A stretch of 64,000 bases of DNA from Microvirga terrestris (GCF_015694425.1 NZ_JADQDN010000004.1:62001-126000); one strand, 5' to 3'. Shown: positions 10,834 to 21,290, counted from the stretch's first letter. Numbers and translations are program-made. Notes: generated by a model not told the origin, from the letters alone.

Positions 10834-12039
10834 ATGGCGACAACATCGACGATCCGCTGGCTGGCTCTTGGAGCGGCGCTCGCCCTCGGGGCCCCGGCAG
10901 CTCAGGCGCAGCAGGCCCCGATCAAGATCGGCGAGCTGAATTCCTATGCGCAATGGGCGGCCTTCACGGTGCCCTACCGCAACGGCTGGCAGATGGCCCT
11001 GGACGAGATCAACGCCAAGGGCGGCGTGCTGGGCCGCAAGATCGAGATCGTCTCCCGCGACGACGGCGCCACCACCGGCAGCGCCACCCGCGTGGCGGAC
11101 GAGCTCGTGAGCCGCGAAGGCGTCTCCCTGCTGTTCGGCTCGTTCCTGTCCAATGTCGGCGTCGCCATGGCCGACTACGCCAACCAGAAGAAGATCGTCT
11201 ATATCGCGGCCGAGCCGCTCACCGATGCCGTGACGATGGCCCAAGGGAATCGTTACACCTTCCGCGTCCGGCCCAACAACTTCATGCAGGTCGGCATGCT
11301 GGTGGATCAGGCCAAGGCCTCTGGGGCCAAGCGCTGGGCCATCGTGGCGCCGAACTATGAATACGGGCAATCGGCAGCCGCCGTCTTCAAGCGCCTGATC
11401 CAGGAGCGCGTGCCGGGCGCTCAGATCGTCACCGAGCAATACCCGGCGCTCGGCAAGATCGAGGCCGGCGCCACCGCGTCCGCGATCGAGCAGGCCAAGC
11501 CCGACGGCATCTTCAACGTGCTCTTCGGCCCCGACCTCACCCAGTTCGTCCGCGAAGGCAACACCCGCGGCCTGTTCGAGGACGCAACCGTTCTGTCCCT
11601 TCTGACCGGCGAGCCCGAATGGCTCCTGCCGCTCAAGGACGAGGTGCCTGAAGGCTGGACCGTCACTGGCTATCCGTGGGACGAGGTCAAGGAGCCCAAA
11701 CACAAAGCCTTCATCGACGCCTATCGCGCCAAGTACAACGACACGCCGCGCCTCGGCTCGCTGCTCGGCTACATGGTCATGACCATGATCCGCGATTCCA
11801 TCGAGCGCGCCGGCTCCACCGACACGGACGCCATCATCAAGGCGCTAGAGGACGCGAAGTTCGACACCGTGATCGGACCGGTCACCATGCGCGGCATCGA
11901 CAACCAGTCCACCATGGGCGCCTGGGTCGGCAAGCTCGTGCTCAAAGGTGCTGCCGGCGGCATGACGGACTGGACCTACAAGGACGGTGCCTCGTTCATG
12001 CCAACGGAGGCCGAGGTGAAGGCGGTTCGGAAGGACTAG
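10834..12039 (+). CDS. Branched-chain-type ABC transporter substrate-binding protein
   Basis: A periplasmic binding protein of about 401 residues of the LivK/amide-urea class (type I fold). The N-terminus (WLALGAALALGAPAAQAQQ) is a Sec signal with cleavage after AQA. The mature start IKIGELNSYAQWAAFTVPY and later SYxGD-type lobes match the family. ATG 10834 is preferred over GTG 10831 for spacing from AAGGGA. It is the first gene of an operon with permease, two ATPases, ferredoxin, reductase and amidohydrolase. A TTGACA hexamer at 10759-10764 could be a -35 element, but no good -10 follows. The ligand is probably an amide, ureide or amino-acid derivative, judged from neighbouring hydrolases. 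Confidence 0.92.
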   Translation: MATTSTIRWLALGAALALGAPAAQAQQAPIKIGELNSYAQWAAFTVPYRNGWQMALDEINAKGGVLGRKIEIVSRDDGATTGSATRVADELVSREGVSLLFGSFLSNVGVAMADYANQKKIVYIAAEPLTDAVTMAQGNRYTFRVRPNNFMQVGMLVDQAKASGAKRWAIVAPNYEYGQSAAAVFKRLIQERVPGAQIVTEQYPALGKIEAGATASAIEQAKPDGIFNVLFGPDLTQFVREGNTRGLFEDATVLSLLTGEPEWLLPLKDEVPEGWTVTGYPWDEVKEPKHKAFIDAYRAKYNDTPRLGSLLGYMVMTMIRDSIERAGSTDTDAIIKALEDAKFDTVIGPVTMRGIDNQSTMGAWVGKLVLKGAAGGMTDWTYKDGASFMPTEAEVKAVRKD

Positions 12040-12043
12040 CAGC

Positions 12044-13900
12044 TTGCTGGCGCTGGACCCCGCTTTCCTCGCCGTTCAGGCCCTCAGCGGCCTGTCCAGC
12101 GCCTCCTCGCTCTTCATCACCGCCTGCGGTCTGACGATCGTCTTCGGCGTCACGCGGATCGTGAATTTCGCGCACGGTTCGCTCTACATGATCGGCGCCT
12201 ACACGGCCGCGACCCTGGTGCCGCGGTTGCTCGAACTGTCTTTCGGTCCTGTCACCTTCTGGGCCGGCATCCTGGCCTCGGCGATCGTCGTCGGGCTTAT
12301 TGGCGTGATCATTGAGGTCCTGCTCCTGCGGCGCATCTACGGCGCGCCGGAGTTGTTCCAGCTGCTTGCCACCTTCGGGGTCGTGCTGGTGGTGCAGGAT
12401 CTGGTGGTGCAGGTCTTCGGCCCGCAGGACATTCTCGGGCCGCGCGCACCGGGACTGCGCGCGCCGGTCGAAATCCTCGGACGGCGCTTTCCATCCTATG
12501 AACTGGTGCTGATCGCCGCCGGTCCCATCGTGCTCGGCCTCGTCTGGTTGCTCCTGCGCAAGACGCGCTTCGGCGTTCTGGTGCGTGCGGCCACGCAGGA
12601 CCGCGACATGGTGGCCTCGCTCGGCGTCAATCAGGCGCTACTGTTCACCGGCACGCTGTTTCTCGGCGCCTTCCTCGCTGGCCTCGGCGGCGCGCTCCAG
12701 ATTCCGCGCGTTTCGGCCCATGCGGGCATGGATCTGTCGATCATCGCGGAGGCGTTCGTCGTCACCGTGGTCGGCGGCATGGGCAGCGTGCCAGGCGCTT
12801 TTCTCGCAGCGCTCATCATCGGGCAGCTGCAGGCCTTCGGCATCCTGGTCTTTCCGAAGAGCACGCTCGTCGTCGTCTTCCTGCTCATGGCCGTGGTGCT
12901 CGCGATCCGGCCCCATGGCTTTTTCGGCCGGGCCGAGATCGTCGGCGGAACGCATGCGGTAGGCATTGCCAGCCGGGCTCTCCTGCCCCGCCGTCATTTC
13001 ATCCTGCTGGTCGTGATCGCCATTCTGGCCGGCATCCCGCTGGTTGCCGATGCGTATCTCCTGAAGGTCGCCACCGAGATCCTGATTTTCGCGCTCTTCG
13101 CCTTCAGCCTCCAACTCCTCATCGGCGTCGGTGGCGTCGTGAGCTTCGGCCATGCAGCCTTCTTTGGGCTCGGCGCTTATGGAGCGGCGCTCGCGGTCAA
13201 ATGGTACGGAGTCTCGATGGAGGCGGCACTGCCGCTCGGGCTTGCACTGGCGGCCCTCGGAGCCGGCTTGGTTGGCGCCTTCGTGGTGCGCCTGTCCGGC
13301 ATCTATCTCGCCATGATGACGTTGGCCGCAGCCCAGATCCTCTATGCGGTGGCGTTCCAGTGGGTCGAGGTCACTGGAGGCGACAACGGCATCGTCGGCG
13401 TGTGGCCTGCGCCTTGGGCCAGCGGACCCATTCCCTACTACCTCCTGACCGCCGCGCTGACCGTCGTGACGGTGCTGCTCCTGAAGCGCATCATCGACGC
13501 GCCGTTTGGCTACGCACTTCGGGCGGCACGCGACTCGGAAGCCCGCGCCGAGGCCATCGGCTTGAGCGTTCGTCAGCATCGCTGGCTTGCCTTCATCATC
13601 GCCGGTGCTGCGGCCGGGCTCGCCGGCGGGATCTACGCATTCTCCCGCGGCTCGGTGGATCCGAGCCTGCTCGGCATCTCCACCTCCGTGGATGCGCTCA
13701 CCATGCTGCTGCTCGGCGGCATCCAGACCGTGATCGGGCCGCTCGTGGGTGCCGCAGCCTTGCACGCCCTGCGCGACTGGATCATGCCGATCACCTCGCT
13801 CTGGCGCCTGTTTCTGGGCCTGAGCATTATCGCCATGGTGCTCATCTTCCCGCGCGGCCTTGTGGGCACAATCCGCGACTGGTGGGGAGCACGGGCATGA
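12044..13900 (+). CDS. Fused LivH-LivM branched-chain-type ABC transporter permease
   Basis: A 618-residue protein that joins both permease subunits in one chain. The first half (about 1-290) is LivH-like, with GLTIVFGVTRIVNFAHGSL and GGMGSVPGA. The second half (about 310-618) is LivM-like, with GVGGVVSFGHAAFFGLGAYG and the loop GLSVRQHRW. Each half has about eight hydrophobic helices. Translation probably begins at TTG 12044, four bases after the binding-protein stop and behind GGAAGG; the next Met is too far in. The stop overlaps the start of the ATPase gene by four bases. One chain replaces the usual heterodimer. Confidence 0.9.
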   Translation: MLALDPAFLAVQALSGLSSASSLFITACGLTIVFGVTRIVNFAHGSLYMIGAYTAATLVPRLLELSFGPVTFWAGILASAIVVGLIGVIIEVLLLRRIYGAPELFQLLATFGVVLVVQDLVVQVFGPQDILGPRAPGLRAPVEILGRRFPSYELVLIAAGPIVLGLVWLLLRKTRFGVLVRAATQDRDMVASLGVNQALLFTGTLFLGAFLAGLGGALQIPRVSAHAGMDLSIIAEAFVVTVVGGMGSVPGAFLAALIIGQLQAFGILVFPKSTLVVVFLLMAVVLAIRPHGFFGRAEIVGGTHAVGIASRALLPRRHFILLVVIAILAGIPLVADAYLLKVATEILIFALFAFSLQLLIGVGGVVSFGHAAFFGLGAYGAALAVKWYGVSMEAALPLGLALAALGAGLVGAFVVRLSGIYLAMMTLAAAQILYAVAFQWVEVTGGDNGIVGVWPAPWASGPIPYYLLTAALTVVTVLLLKRIIDAPFGYALRAARDSEARAEAIGLSVRQHRWLAFIIAGAAAGLAGGIYAFSRGSVDPSLLGISTSVDALTMLLLGGIQTVIGPLVGAAALHALRDWIMPITSLWRLFLGLSIIAMVLIFPRGLVGTIRDWWGARA

Positions 13901-14673
13901 CGCTTCTTACTGTCAACGGCCTGCACAAATTCTTCGGCGGCGTGGTGGCGGCCCGCGACGTAACCTTCACGGTGGCGCGAGGCGAGATGCTGGCCATCAT
14001 CGGACCCAACGGCGCCGGAAAATCCACCGTGTTCAACATGGTCGGCGGCCAGCTTAAGTCGGACCGCGGCAAGGTGCTGCTCGATGGGCATGATATCACC
14101 TACACCTCGCCGCAGAAGCGCTTCCGTCGCGGCGTGGGGCGCACCTTCCAGGTGGCGCAGACGTTCCTCTCCATGAGCGCTGCCGAGAACGTCCAGATGG
14201 CGCTGATCAGCTGCAACCGGCAGAGCAACCGCCTGTGGACCGCAGCCCGCGAGCGCCATCGGGACAAGGCCGTCGAATTGCTCTCGCGGGTCGGCATGGC
14301 TGAGGCGGCGGATGTGGCCTGCTCGGCGCTGGCCTACGGCGACGTGAAGCGGGTGGAACTCGCCATCGCGCTCGCCGGCCAGCCCAAGCTGCTCCTCATG
14401 GACGAGCCCACCGCCGGCATGGCTCCGCGCGAGCGGGCAGCGCTGATGGATCTCACCGCCTCCATTACCGAGTCCCAGGGCATCGGCGTTCTCTTCACTG
14501 AGCACGACATGGACGTGGTCTTCGGCCATGCGGCCCGGGTGCTGGTGCTCCTGCGCGGCCAGATCATCGCCGCAGGCAGTCCGGACGAGGTCCGTCAGGA
14601 CGAGCAGGTCAAGCGCGCCTATCTGGGCGATGCACGCGCCCTGGAGCCCCTGAGAGGGATGAGCCCTGCATGA
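13897..14673 (+). CDS. Branched-chain-type ABC transporter ATP-binding protein (LivG type)
   Basis: A 258-residue ATPase with Walker A GPNGAGKS at 36-43, a degenerate signature (CSALAYGDVKRVELAIAL, lacking the canonical LSGGQ), and Walker B KLLLMDEPTAGM. The TAGM and EHDMDVVF motifs are typical of LivG rather than LivF. It starts in an ATGA overlap with the fused permease and its end overlaps the LivF start by four bases, so the three are coupled. The signature replaced by YGDVKR is seen in urea/amide-type LivG proteins, which fits the nearby amidase and amidohydrolase. Confidence 0.93.
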   Translation: MTLLTVNGLHKFFGGVVAARDVTFTVARGEMLAIIGPNGAGKSTVFNMVGGQLKSDRGKVLLDGHDITYTSPQKRFRRGVGRTFQVAQTFLSMSAAENVQMALISCNRQSNRLWTAARERHRDKAVELLSRVGMAEAADVACSALAYGDVKRVELAIALAGQPKLLLMDEPTAGMAPRERAALMDLTASITESQGIGVLFTEHDMDVVFGHAARVLVLLRGQIIAAGSPDEVRQDEQVKRAYLGDARALEPLRGMSPA

Positions 14674-15383
14674 ATGCGCCGCTTCTCGAGGTCTGGGATC
14701 TCTGCGCCTTCTATGGCCGCGCCCAGGTGCTGTTCGACCTGACCTTCCGGCTCCACGCCGGCGAGGTCATGGCCTTGGTGGGCCGCAACGGGGCTGGCAA
14801 GACCACGACCCTGAAGGCGATCATGGGCCTGGTCTCGGCCTCGGCCAGGCAGGCTACCTTCAAGGGGCAGTCCTTGGGCAGGCTGCCCACCTACAAGATC
14901 GCCCGGCTTGGCCTCGGCTACGTGCCCGAGGACCGGCGCATCTTCACCGATCTCACTGTCGCGGAGAATCTGGAGACGGGCCGCCGGCCCGCCTCCGCCG
15001 GCCGCTCGCCTTGGACGCCGGAGCGCCTGTTCCGGCTCTTTCCGAACTTGGCCGAGATGAGCGGGCGGCGCGGCAGCCAGATGTCCGGCGGCGAGCAGCA
15101 GATGCTGGCGATTGCCCGCACCCTCATGGGCAACCCGGATGCGATCCTGCTCGACGAGCCCTCCGAGGGCATCGCTCCGGTGATCGTCCAGATGATGGCC
15201 GAGGCGATCCGGGCTATGAAGGCGGAAGGTGTGGCCGTGCTGCTCTCCGAGCAGAACTGGGCCTTTGCGGCGGGCATCAGCGACCGGGCCTGCGTGATCG
15301 AGCGCGGCGAAATTCGCTTCCAGGGCTCCATGGCCGAGCTCATGGCGAACGAGGCCCTGAGAGCGGACACCCTGGGGGTCTAA
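14670..15383 (+). CDS. Branched-chain-type ABC transporter ATP-binding protein (LivF type)
   Basis: A 237-residue ATPase partner of LivG. Walker A is GRNGAGKT at 38-45, the signature is MSGGEQQMLAIAR, and Walker B is ILLDEPSEGIAP, which is diagnostic for LivF. The segment LGYVPEDRRIFTDLTV is also typical of the family. It starts in a 4-base overlap with the LivG gene. A 131-base gap with a weak promoter-like TTGACG follows before the ferredoxin gene. Confidence 0.93.
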   Translation: MNAPLLEVWDLCAFYGRAQVLFDLTFRLHAGEVMALVGRNGAGKTTTLKAIMGLVSASARQATFKGQSLGRLPTYKIARLGLGYVPEDRRIFTDLTVAENLETGRRPASAGRSPWTPERLFRLFPNLAEMSGRRGSQMSGGEQQMLAIARTLMGNPDAILLDEPSEGIAPVIVQMMAEAIRAMKAEGVAVLLSEQNWAFAAGISDRACVIERGEIRFQGSMAELMANEALRADTLGV

Positions 15384-15514
15384 GGCCGCCCGCTGCTGGA
15401 AACAAACGGAGCCCTTAAACCATTGACGGGGCGGACCGAAAGTCCGATATGCAGCCCATCCGGCGCAACCTCCTGCGCCCTATCCCAGAATCCGCACAAA
15501 GGAATTCCCGCTTC

Positions 15515-16940
<1,426 letters not shown>

Positions 16941-17004
16941 CAATGCACTTGGATCCGGCTCGCATCCTCTTGCGAAGCGGGCCGGATCCTGAAACTCTTG
17001 GCGG

Positions 17005-18243
17005 ATGACGCATTCATCCGATCTCACCCTCGGCCACCGCGTGATGGCGATGATCGAGGATCTCGCCCAGCATACGGACGAGCCCGGCCGCATCACGCGG
17101 CTCTATCTGTCCACCGCCCATCGCAGGGCCGCCGAAGCGACGCTTGGCATGATGCAGGCCGCTGGACTCGACGCTCATATCGATGCGCTCGGCTCGGTCA
17201 TCGGCCACATCGAAGGCACCGACCCTAACGCGCCCGCCCTTCTCATCGGCTCTCATATCGATTCCGTCGTCGATGCCGGCCGCTATGACGGCAATCTCGG
17301 CGTGGTGCTCGGCATCGCCGTGATCGAGGCTCTGCGCCAGCAGGGGATCACGCCTTCCTGTCCGATCGAGATCGTGGCCTTCGGGGACGAGGAGAACGTG
17401 CGTTTTCCGACCAATCTCTCCACCTCATCCGCGCTCGCCGGTCGCTTCAACCCGGCCTGGCTCGACGGCCGGGACCAGGACGGGATTGCGCTGCGTGATG
17501 CGCTGATCGCCTTCGGGGGCGATCCGGATGGCGCAACGACGCTCGCGCGCGACCCAGCGCACTATCGTGGCTATCTCGAGGTTCATATCGAACAGGGCCC
17601 GCAATTGGAGGCGAAGGACCTGCCGGTCGGCATTGTGTCCGCCATCAACGGCATCACCCGGGCCCGCGCTCACGTGATCGGCGAAGCAGGCCACGCAGGC
17701 ACCGTGCCGATGACCATGCGCCGCGACGCGCTGGCGGCCGTGGCCGAGATGATCGGCATTGTGGAGCGTGCCGGCTCCACCCGCACCGACACGGTGGCGA
17801 CCGTGGGCGTCGCCCAGGTGCAGCCCGGCGCGATCAATGTCATTCCCGCTCGCGTCGACTTCACCCTCGATGCGAGAGCGCCGGACGATGCGGTGCGCGA
17901 AGCCATGGTGCAGGACATCATGGCCGAGTGTCAGGCGGCGGCGCAAAGGCGCGGTGTTGAACTCGTCATCGAACCCTTCATGGATTCACCCGCAACGCCG
18001 ATGGACAAGGGCCTGATCGAGCAGTTGGAGGCCGCCGTACGAGGCTTAGGCATCGAGCCGCTCCATCTTCCCTCTGGCGCAGGTCACGATGCGGTCGCGA
18101 TGGCGAATCTCTGCCCATCGGCGATGCTCTTCGTGCGCTGCAAGGGCGGCATCAGCCACAACCCAGCGGAGTCGATCACGGTCGAGGATGCGGATACGGC
18201 TGCGCGTGTGCTGCTCGCGGCGGTCAAGCAGATTGCGACGTGA
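17005..18243 (+). CDS. M20 family amidohydrolase (N-carbamoyl-amino-acid hydrolase/allantoate amidohydrolase type)
   Basis: A 412-residue zinc or manganese dependent amidase/carbamoylase. Metal-site motifs visible include GSHIDSVVDAGRYDGNLG, GDEENVRF, HIEQGPQLE and the late SGAGHDAVAM. Together these define the hydantoinase/carbamoylase branch (AllC, HyuC, beta-ureidopropionase) rather than aminoacylases. It removes a carbamoyl or ureido group as CO2 and ammonia. As the last gene of the transporter operon, and with an amidase across the divergent promoter, it points to uptake and breakdown of a ureide, hydantoin or pyrimidine-derived compound. The particular substrate is inference. Confidence 0.9.
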   Translation: MTHSSDLTLGHRVMAMIEDLAQHTDEPGRITRLYLSTAHRRAAEATLGMMQAAGLDAHIDALGSVIGHIEGTDPNAPALLIGSHIDSVVDAGRYDGNLGVVLGIAVIEALRQQGITPSCPIEIVAFGDEENVRFPTNLSTSSALAGRFNPAWLDGRDQDGIALRDALIAFGGDPDGATTLARDPAHYRGYLEVHIEQGPQLEAKDLPVGIVSAINGITRARAHVIGEAGHAGTVPMTMRRDALAAVAEMIGIVERAGSTRTDTVATVGVAQVQPGAINVIPARVDFTLDARAPDDAVREAMVQDIMAECQAAAQRRGVELVIEPFMDSPATPMDKGLIEQLEAAVRGLGIEPLHLPSGAGHDAVAMANLCPSAMLFVRCKGGISHNPAESITVEDADTAARVLLAAVKQIAT

Positions 18244-18256
18244 GATCCAGACTGCA

Positions 18257-18781
18257 TCAGCCTTTCCACTCATCCGCCAACACCGCCCAGCGCTCGTGAT
18301 CGCGCCACTCGCCGTTGATCTTCAGGTAGCGTGGTGAAAAACCCTCCTGGCGAAAGCCGAGGCGCTGCACGAGGGCGCGTGAGGGCTGGTTGGCGGGCTG
18401 GATATTCGCCTCGACCCGATGCAGCGCGAGGTCGTGGAAGGCGTGCGTGACCACGAGGCTCACCGCCTCCCTCATCAGCCCTCGCCCGTTCATGCCGGCC
18501 ATGCCGTAATAGCCCATATAGGCGCTCTGAAAGAAGCCGCGCACGATCTCGCTCAGGTTCACCACGCCGACGATGCGCCCGCTCTCCCGCTCGCGGGCGA
18601 TGAAGCCGATGGAGCGCTCCCCGTCGCAGCGGGTGAGGTAACCGAGGAAGCTCGCATGATCGCGGCAAGGCGACACCCAAGGCTCGTGCAGGTCAATGCT
18701 GGCAAGGTTGGCCGTCACCAACTCGGCGCCATCCGAGGCTTGAACGGGGTGAATCGAAACGCGTGACAACATGAGGTTCAT
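18257..18781 (-). CDS. GNAT family N-acetyltransferase (RimJ/RimL-like)
   Basis: An acetyl-CoA dependent N-acetyltransferase of about 174 residues. Family features include the GRIVGVVNLSEIVRG beta strands, the acetyl-CoA loop region GMNGRGLMREAV, and the C-terminal NQPSRALVQRLGFRQEG that marks the RimJ/RimL branch, which acetylates ribosomal-protein or other N-termini. The start is uncertain: ATG 18799, 18781 and 18772 are all in frame, and 18781 gives the usual start to the fold. It is convergent with the amidohydrolase gene, 13 bases apart. There is no indication of its target. Confidence 0.87.
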   Translation of the reverse strand: MNLMLSRVSIHPVQASDGAELVTANLASIDLHEPWVSPCRDHASFLGYLTRCDGERSIGFIARERESGRIVGVVNLSEIVRGFFQSAYMGYYGMAGMNGRGLMREAVSLVVTHAFHDLALHRVEANIQPANQPSRALVQRLGFRQEGFSPRYLKINGEWRDHERWAVLADEWKG

Positions 18782-18852
18782 TCCGGCTTCAGGAACCATG
18801 GCATAGACTTGCCGTTGTCGTCAGCCCCTCCTCGAACTATAAGGAATGGACC

Positions 18853-19158
18853 ATGCGATCCATCGTTCTCCCCGCTTTCGCTCTTGCTCTCGGTGCAGGC
18901 TTCTTCGCCGCTCCCCAGGAGGCTCATGCGCGGTTCAGCCCCGAGCAGATCCAGGTGCCATCGCTCGTCGACAATGTGGCCTGCGTGACGCGCCGCATTC
19001 GCACCGTGCGCCCGAACGGCCGCGTGGTCTATCGCACCGTCCGTAACTGCGGCGTTCCCGCCTGGCAGCGTCGGGTGGATCGCTGCCGCACCATCCGCGA
19101 GCGCATCGTGCGCGCGAACGGCAACGTGGTCTACCGCACCGTTCGCCGCTGCCGCTGA
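18853..19158 (+). CDS. Small secreted protein with duplicated Arg/Cys motif
   Basis: A 101-residue hypothetical protein with a clear Sec signal (IVLPAFALALGAGFFAAP, cleavage near AHA). The mature part carries two copies of a unit: RTVRPNGRVVYRTVRNCG at about 52-70 and RIVRANGNVVYRTVRRCR at 84-101. It is strongly basic, with four or more Cys, so disulfides in the periplasm are likely. I do not recognise a characterised family; similar short basic exported proteins occur in Hyphomicrobiales. It is a single gene followed by a strong terminator. Its function is unknown. Confidence 0.75.
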   Translation: MRSIVLPAFALALGAGFFAAPQEAHARFSPEQIQVPSLVDNVACVTRRIRTVRPNGRVVYRTVRNCGVPAWQRRVDRCRTIRERIVRANGNVVYRTVRRCR

Positions 19159-19179
19159 TCGGCACCGCCTCCAACAATC

Positions 19180-19206
19180 AAAGGCCCGGGATCTCCGGGC
19201 CTTTTT
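19180..19206 (+). terminator. Rho-independent terminator
   Basis: A 10-base perfect stem (AAAGGCCCGG at 19180-19189 with CCGGGCCTTT at 19195-19204) and a 5-base loop end in a T-run. It lies 22 bases after the stop of the small secreted protein. Read from the other strand it also ends the ammonia-lyase gene, whose stop is at 19210, though the A-run gives fewer U residues there. It is probably bidirectional. Confidence 0.85.
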
Positions 19207-19209
19207 CGC

Positions 19210-20841
19210 TTATTCCAGCTCGCCGATGGCGCTCTCGACCGCTTCGACGACGGCGCCGGAGCGCACGAGGTCGAGGGCTTGACGCATTTCGGTGGCGTAC
19301 CACCGGTCGCCGTCGAGGGCCGGCGGAATGACGGCGCGGATCGCCTCCATGGCGGCGCGCGAGCCCTTGCCCAGCGGGTGGTCGCCCGCGAGCGGCTCGA
19401 CCAGCGTCAGCGCCTGGGCCGCCATCAGCAACTCACCTGCCACGATCTGCTCCACGTTCTCCACGATGGTGCGGGCTTTCCGCCCGCACCAGGTGGAGTT
19501 GGAGATGTGATCCTCAGCATTCGACTTGCCGGGGATCGAGTCGACCGAGCCCGGCGTCGCCAGTCCGCGGTTTTCCATGACCAGCGCCGACATCGAGCAC
19601 TGCACCGTGGCGAAGCCCGTGTTGAGACCGCGCTTGCCAGCGAGCAGGTTGCGCGGCAGGCCATAGGACATCGTGGGATCGATGAGGCGCGCGAGGCGCC
19701 GCTCGGAGATGCTGCCGAGATCCGCCATGGCGATGGCCAGAAAATCCATGGCCTGCGCCATGTACTGCCCGTGGAAGTGACCGCCCGAGATCGACACATA
19801 GCCACCCTGCCCGTCATCGAAGATGAGCGGATTGTCAGTGGCGGAGTTCATTTCCGTGCCGATGATGCGCTCGACATATTCCAGCGCCTCGATCACGGGC
19901 CCATGAACCTGCGGCGTGCAGCGCAGGGAATAAACATCCTGCACGCGCGGCGATGCAGGCTGGCCGGGCTGACGCGGCTCGTCCGGGAAGACGATGTCTC
20001 GCGCCGATTGCGAGCAGCGCTTCGTGCCCTCCAGAATGCGCAGGAGGTTGCGTGCGACCTTGCCCTGACCGGGATGCGGACGGGCCTTGTGCACACGCGG
20101 ATCGAAGGCCGCCAACTCGCCGCGCATGGCCTCCAGCGACAGGCACATGGCGATGTCGGCATGTTTCAGCAGGCGGCGCGCATCGTGGGTCGCGAGAGCA
20201 CCGAGCGCGAGCGACGTGGTCGAGCCGTTGATGAGCGCCGACGCATCCTTGGCCCCGAGTTCGAAATCGGGATCGAATCCCGCGAGGCGAATGGCGTCGC
20301 GCGCCGGCATGACGCGGCCCTGATAGATCATGTCGGCTTCGTCGAAACCGCAGATGGCGCCGGCCATGTGCGCCAGCGGCGCGAGATCACCCGAGGCACC
20401 GACGGAGCCTTTCTGCGGGATCACGGGATGAAGGCCCGCATTGAGGAACGCGATGAGCCGCTCGACGAGCTCGACCTGCGGGCCGGAATAGTTCGACGCG
20501 AAGGCATTGGCGCGCAGCAGCATCATGGCGCGCGTCACGTCCTCGGCGAAGGGCTCGCCAACGCCGGTGGCATGCGCATAGACGGTCTTGCGCTGGTAGG
20601 CGGCCATGTCGCTGATGAGGACGCGCTGATCCTTGAATAGGCCGACGCCGGTGTTGAAGGCATACATGAGCGGCGCGTCGTCATGCATCCAGGTGCGGTC
20701 GATGTAATCCCGCGTCGCGGCGATCCGCTCACGGGCCTCGGGAGCCAGGGCTGCCTGCGCGTAGGCCCCTTGAGCATCGCGGCGCGCCACGCGCACCACG
20801 TCCTGAATGCCGAGAGTAGCCCCGTCGAGCTTGACCGTCAT
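19210..20841 (-). CDS. Aromatic amino acid ammonia-lyase (HAL/PAL/TAL family, histidine ammonia-lyase-like)
   Basis: A 543-residue MIO enzyme that removes ammonia from an aromatic L-amino acid to give an acrylate. The self-cyclising Ala149-Ser150-Gly151 is in GSVGASGDLAPLAH. The catalytic Tyr loop is present at YAFNTGVGLF. The selectivity position has AHATGVGEP, so a His is present as in histidine or tyrosine lyases. The protein is slightly longer than bacterial HutH (about 510). No hutU, hutI or hutG lies nearby, which weakens a simple role in histidine use. GAGGA stands before the ATG. A long structured leader (see separate entry) precedes it. Confidence 0.88.
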   Translation of the reverse strand: MTVKLDGATLGIQDVVRVARRDAQGAYAQAALAPEARERIAATRDYIDRTWMHDDAPLMYAFNTGVGLFKDQRVLISDMAAYQRKTVYAHATGVGEPFAEDVTRAMMLLRANAFASNYSGPQVELVERLIAFLNAGLHPVIPQKGSVGASGDLAPLAHMAGAICGFDEADMIYQGRVMPARDAIRLAGFDPDFELGAKDASALINGSTTSLALGALATHDARRLLKHADIAMCLSLEAMRGELAAFDPRVHKARPHPGQGKVARNLLRILEGTKRCSQSARDIVFPDEPRQPGQPASPRVQDVYSLRCTPQVHGPVIEALEYVERIIGTEMNSATDNPLIFDDGQGGYVSISGGHFHGQYMAQAMDFLAIAMADLGSISERRLARLIDPTMSYGLPRNLLAGKRGLNTGFATVQCSMSALVMENRGLATPGSVDSIPGKSNAEDHISNSTWCGRKARTIVENVEQIVAGELLMAAQALTLVEPLAGDHPLGKGSRAAMEAIRAVIPPALDGDRWYATEMRQALDLVRSGAVVEAVESAIGELE

Positions 20842-21290
20842 CGCTGTTCCTCACGTTGATGCAAAAGGGATACCGGGGCTTTGCAGGCGGCGCAACCGCC
20901 GCCTGGGGACGCGCCTGTCAAACAGCCAGCACCTTGGGGCCCGCAGCGTGAGCTGCGAGCCTGTGCGGTGATCGAGGGTGGCGCGACTGGCATCCCGGCT
21001 CGATGATGGATGGTGAGAAGGAAGAGCCAGGATGCCTCTTCGCGCACGGCTTCTTTAGGCGGACAGGCGGGACCAGCCCGGTGACCGTTCCAGGCGTTGC
21101 CCGTCTGCTCGACGGGGGCCTGGAACCGATTCCGACCACCGGCCCACAGCCTGGGCCTCCTGTCGGTGCAGCGTGCGAGGCTGCACCACAGGACCGTGTC
21201 TGCTCCCACACTGCGACGCCTCGCGAGCGCGCCCCTCGACAGGAGCAGATCTGCACAACGATATAGCCGAGGTTAGGAGAATTGTCAAGA
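20842..21290 (-). ncRNA. Candidate structured leader RNA or small RNA upstream of the ammonia-lyase gene
   Basis: No convincing protein gene is present here. On the minus strand a promoter (separate entry) would start transcription near 21253, some 410 bases before the lyase ATG. The transcript would contain perfect stems: 21200-21206 with 21242-21248; 21158-21172 with 21180-21193 (14 pairs, one bulged base); 21141-21146 with 21152-21157; 21087-21095 with 21118-21126 enclosing 21100-21105 with 21111-21116; and 20884-20891 with 20898-20905 shortly before the start codon. I could not match it to RNase P, tmRNA, SRP RNA, 6S or a known riboswitch. It may be a cis-regulatory leader or an independent RNA. 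Confidence 0.45.
21260..21288 (-). promoter_or_regulatory. Sigma-70-type promoter
   Basis: On the minus strand TTGACA (21288-21283) is followed after exactly 17 bases by TATATC (21265-21260). This is the best consensus-like promoter I noticed in the window and lies in an AT-richer patch. It points toward the ammonia-lyase gene, with transcription expected near 21253. Confidence 0.65.
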
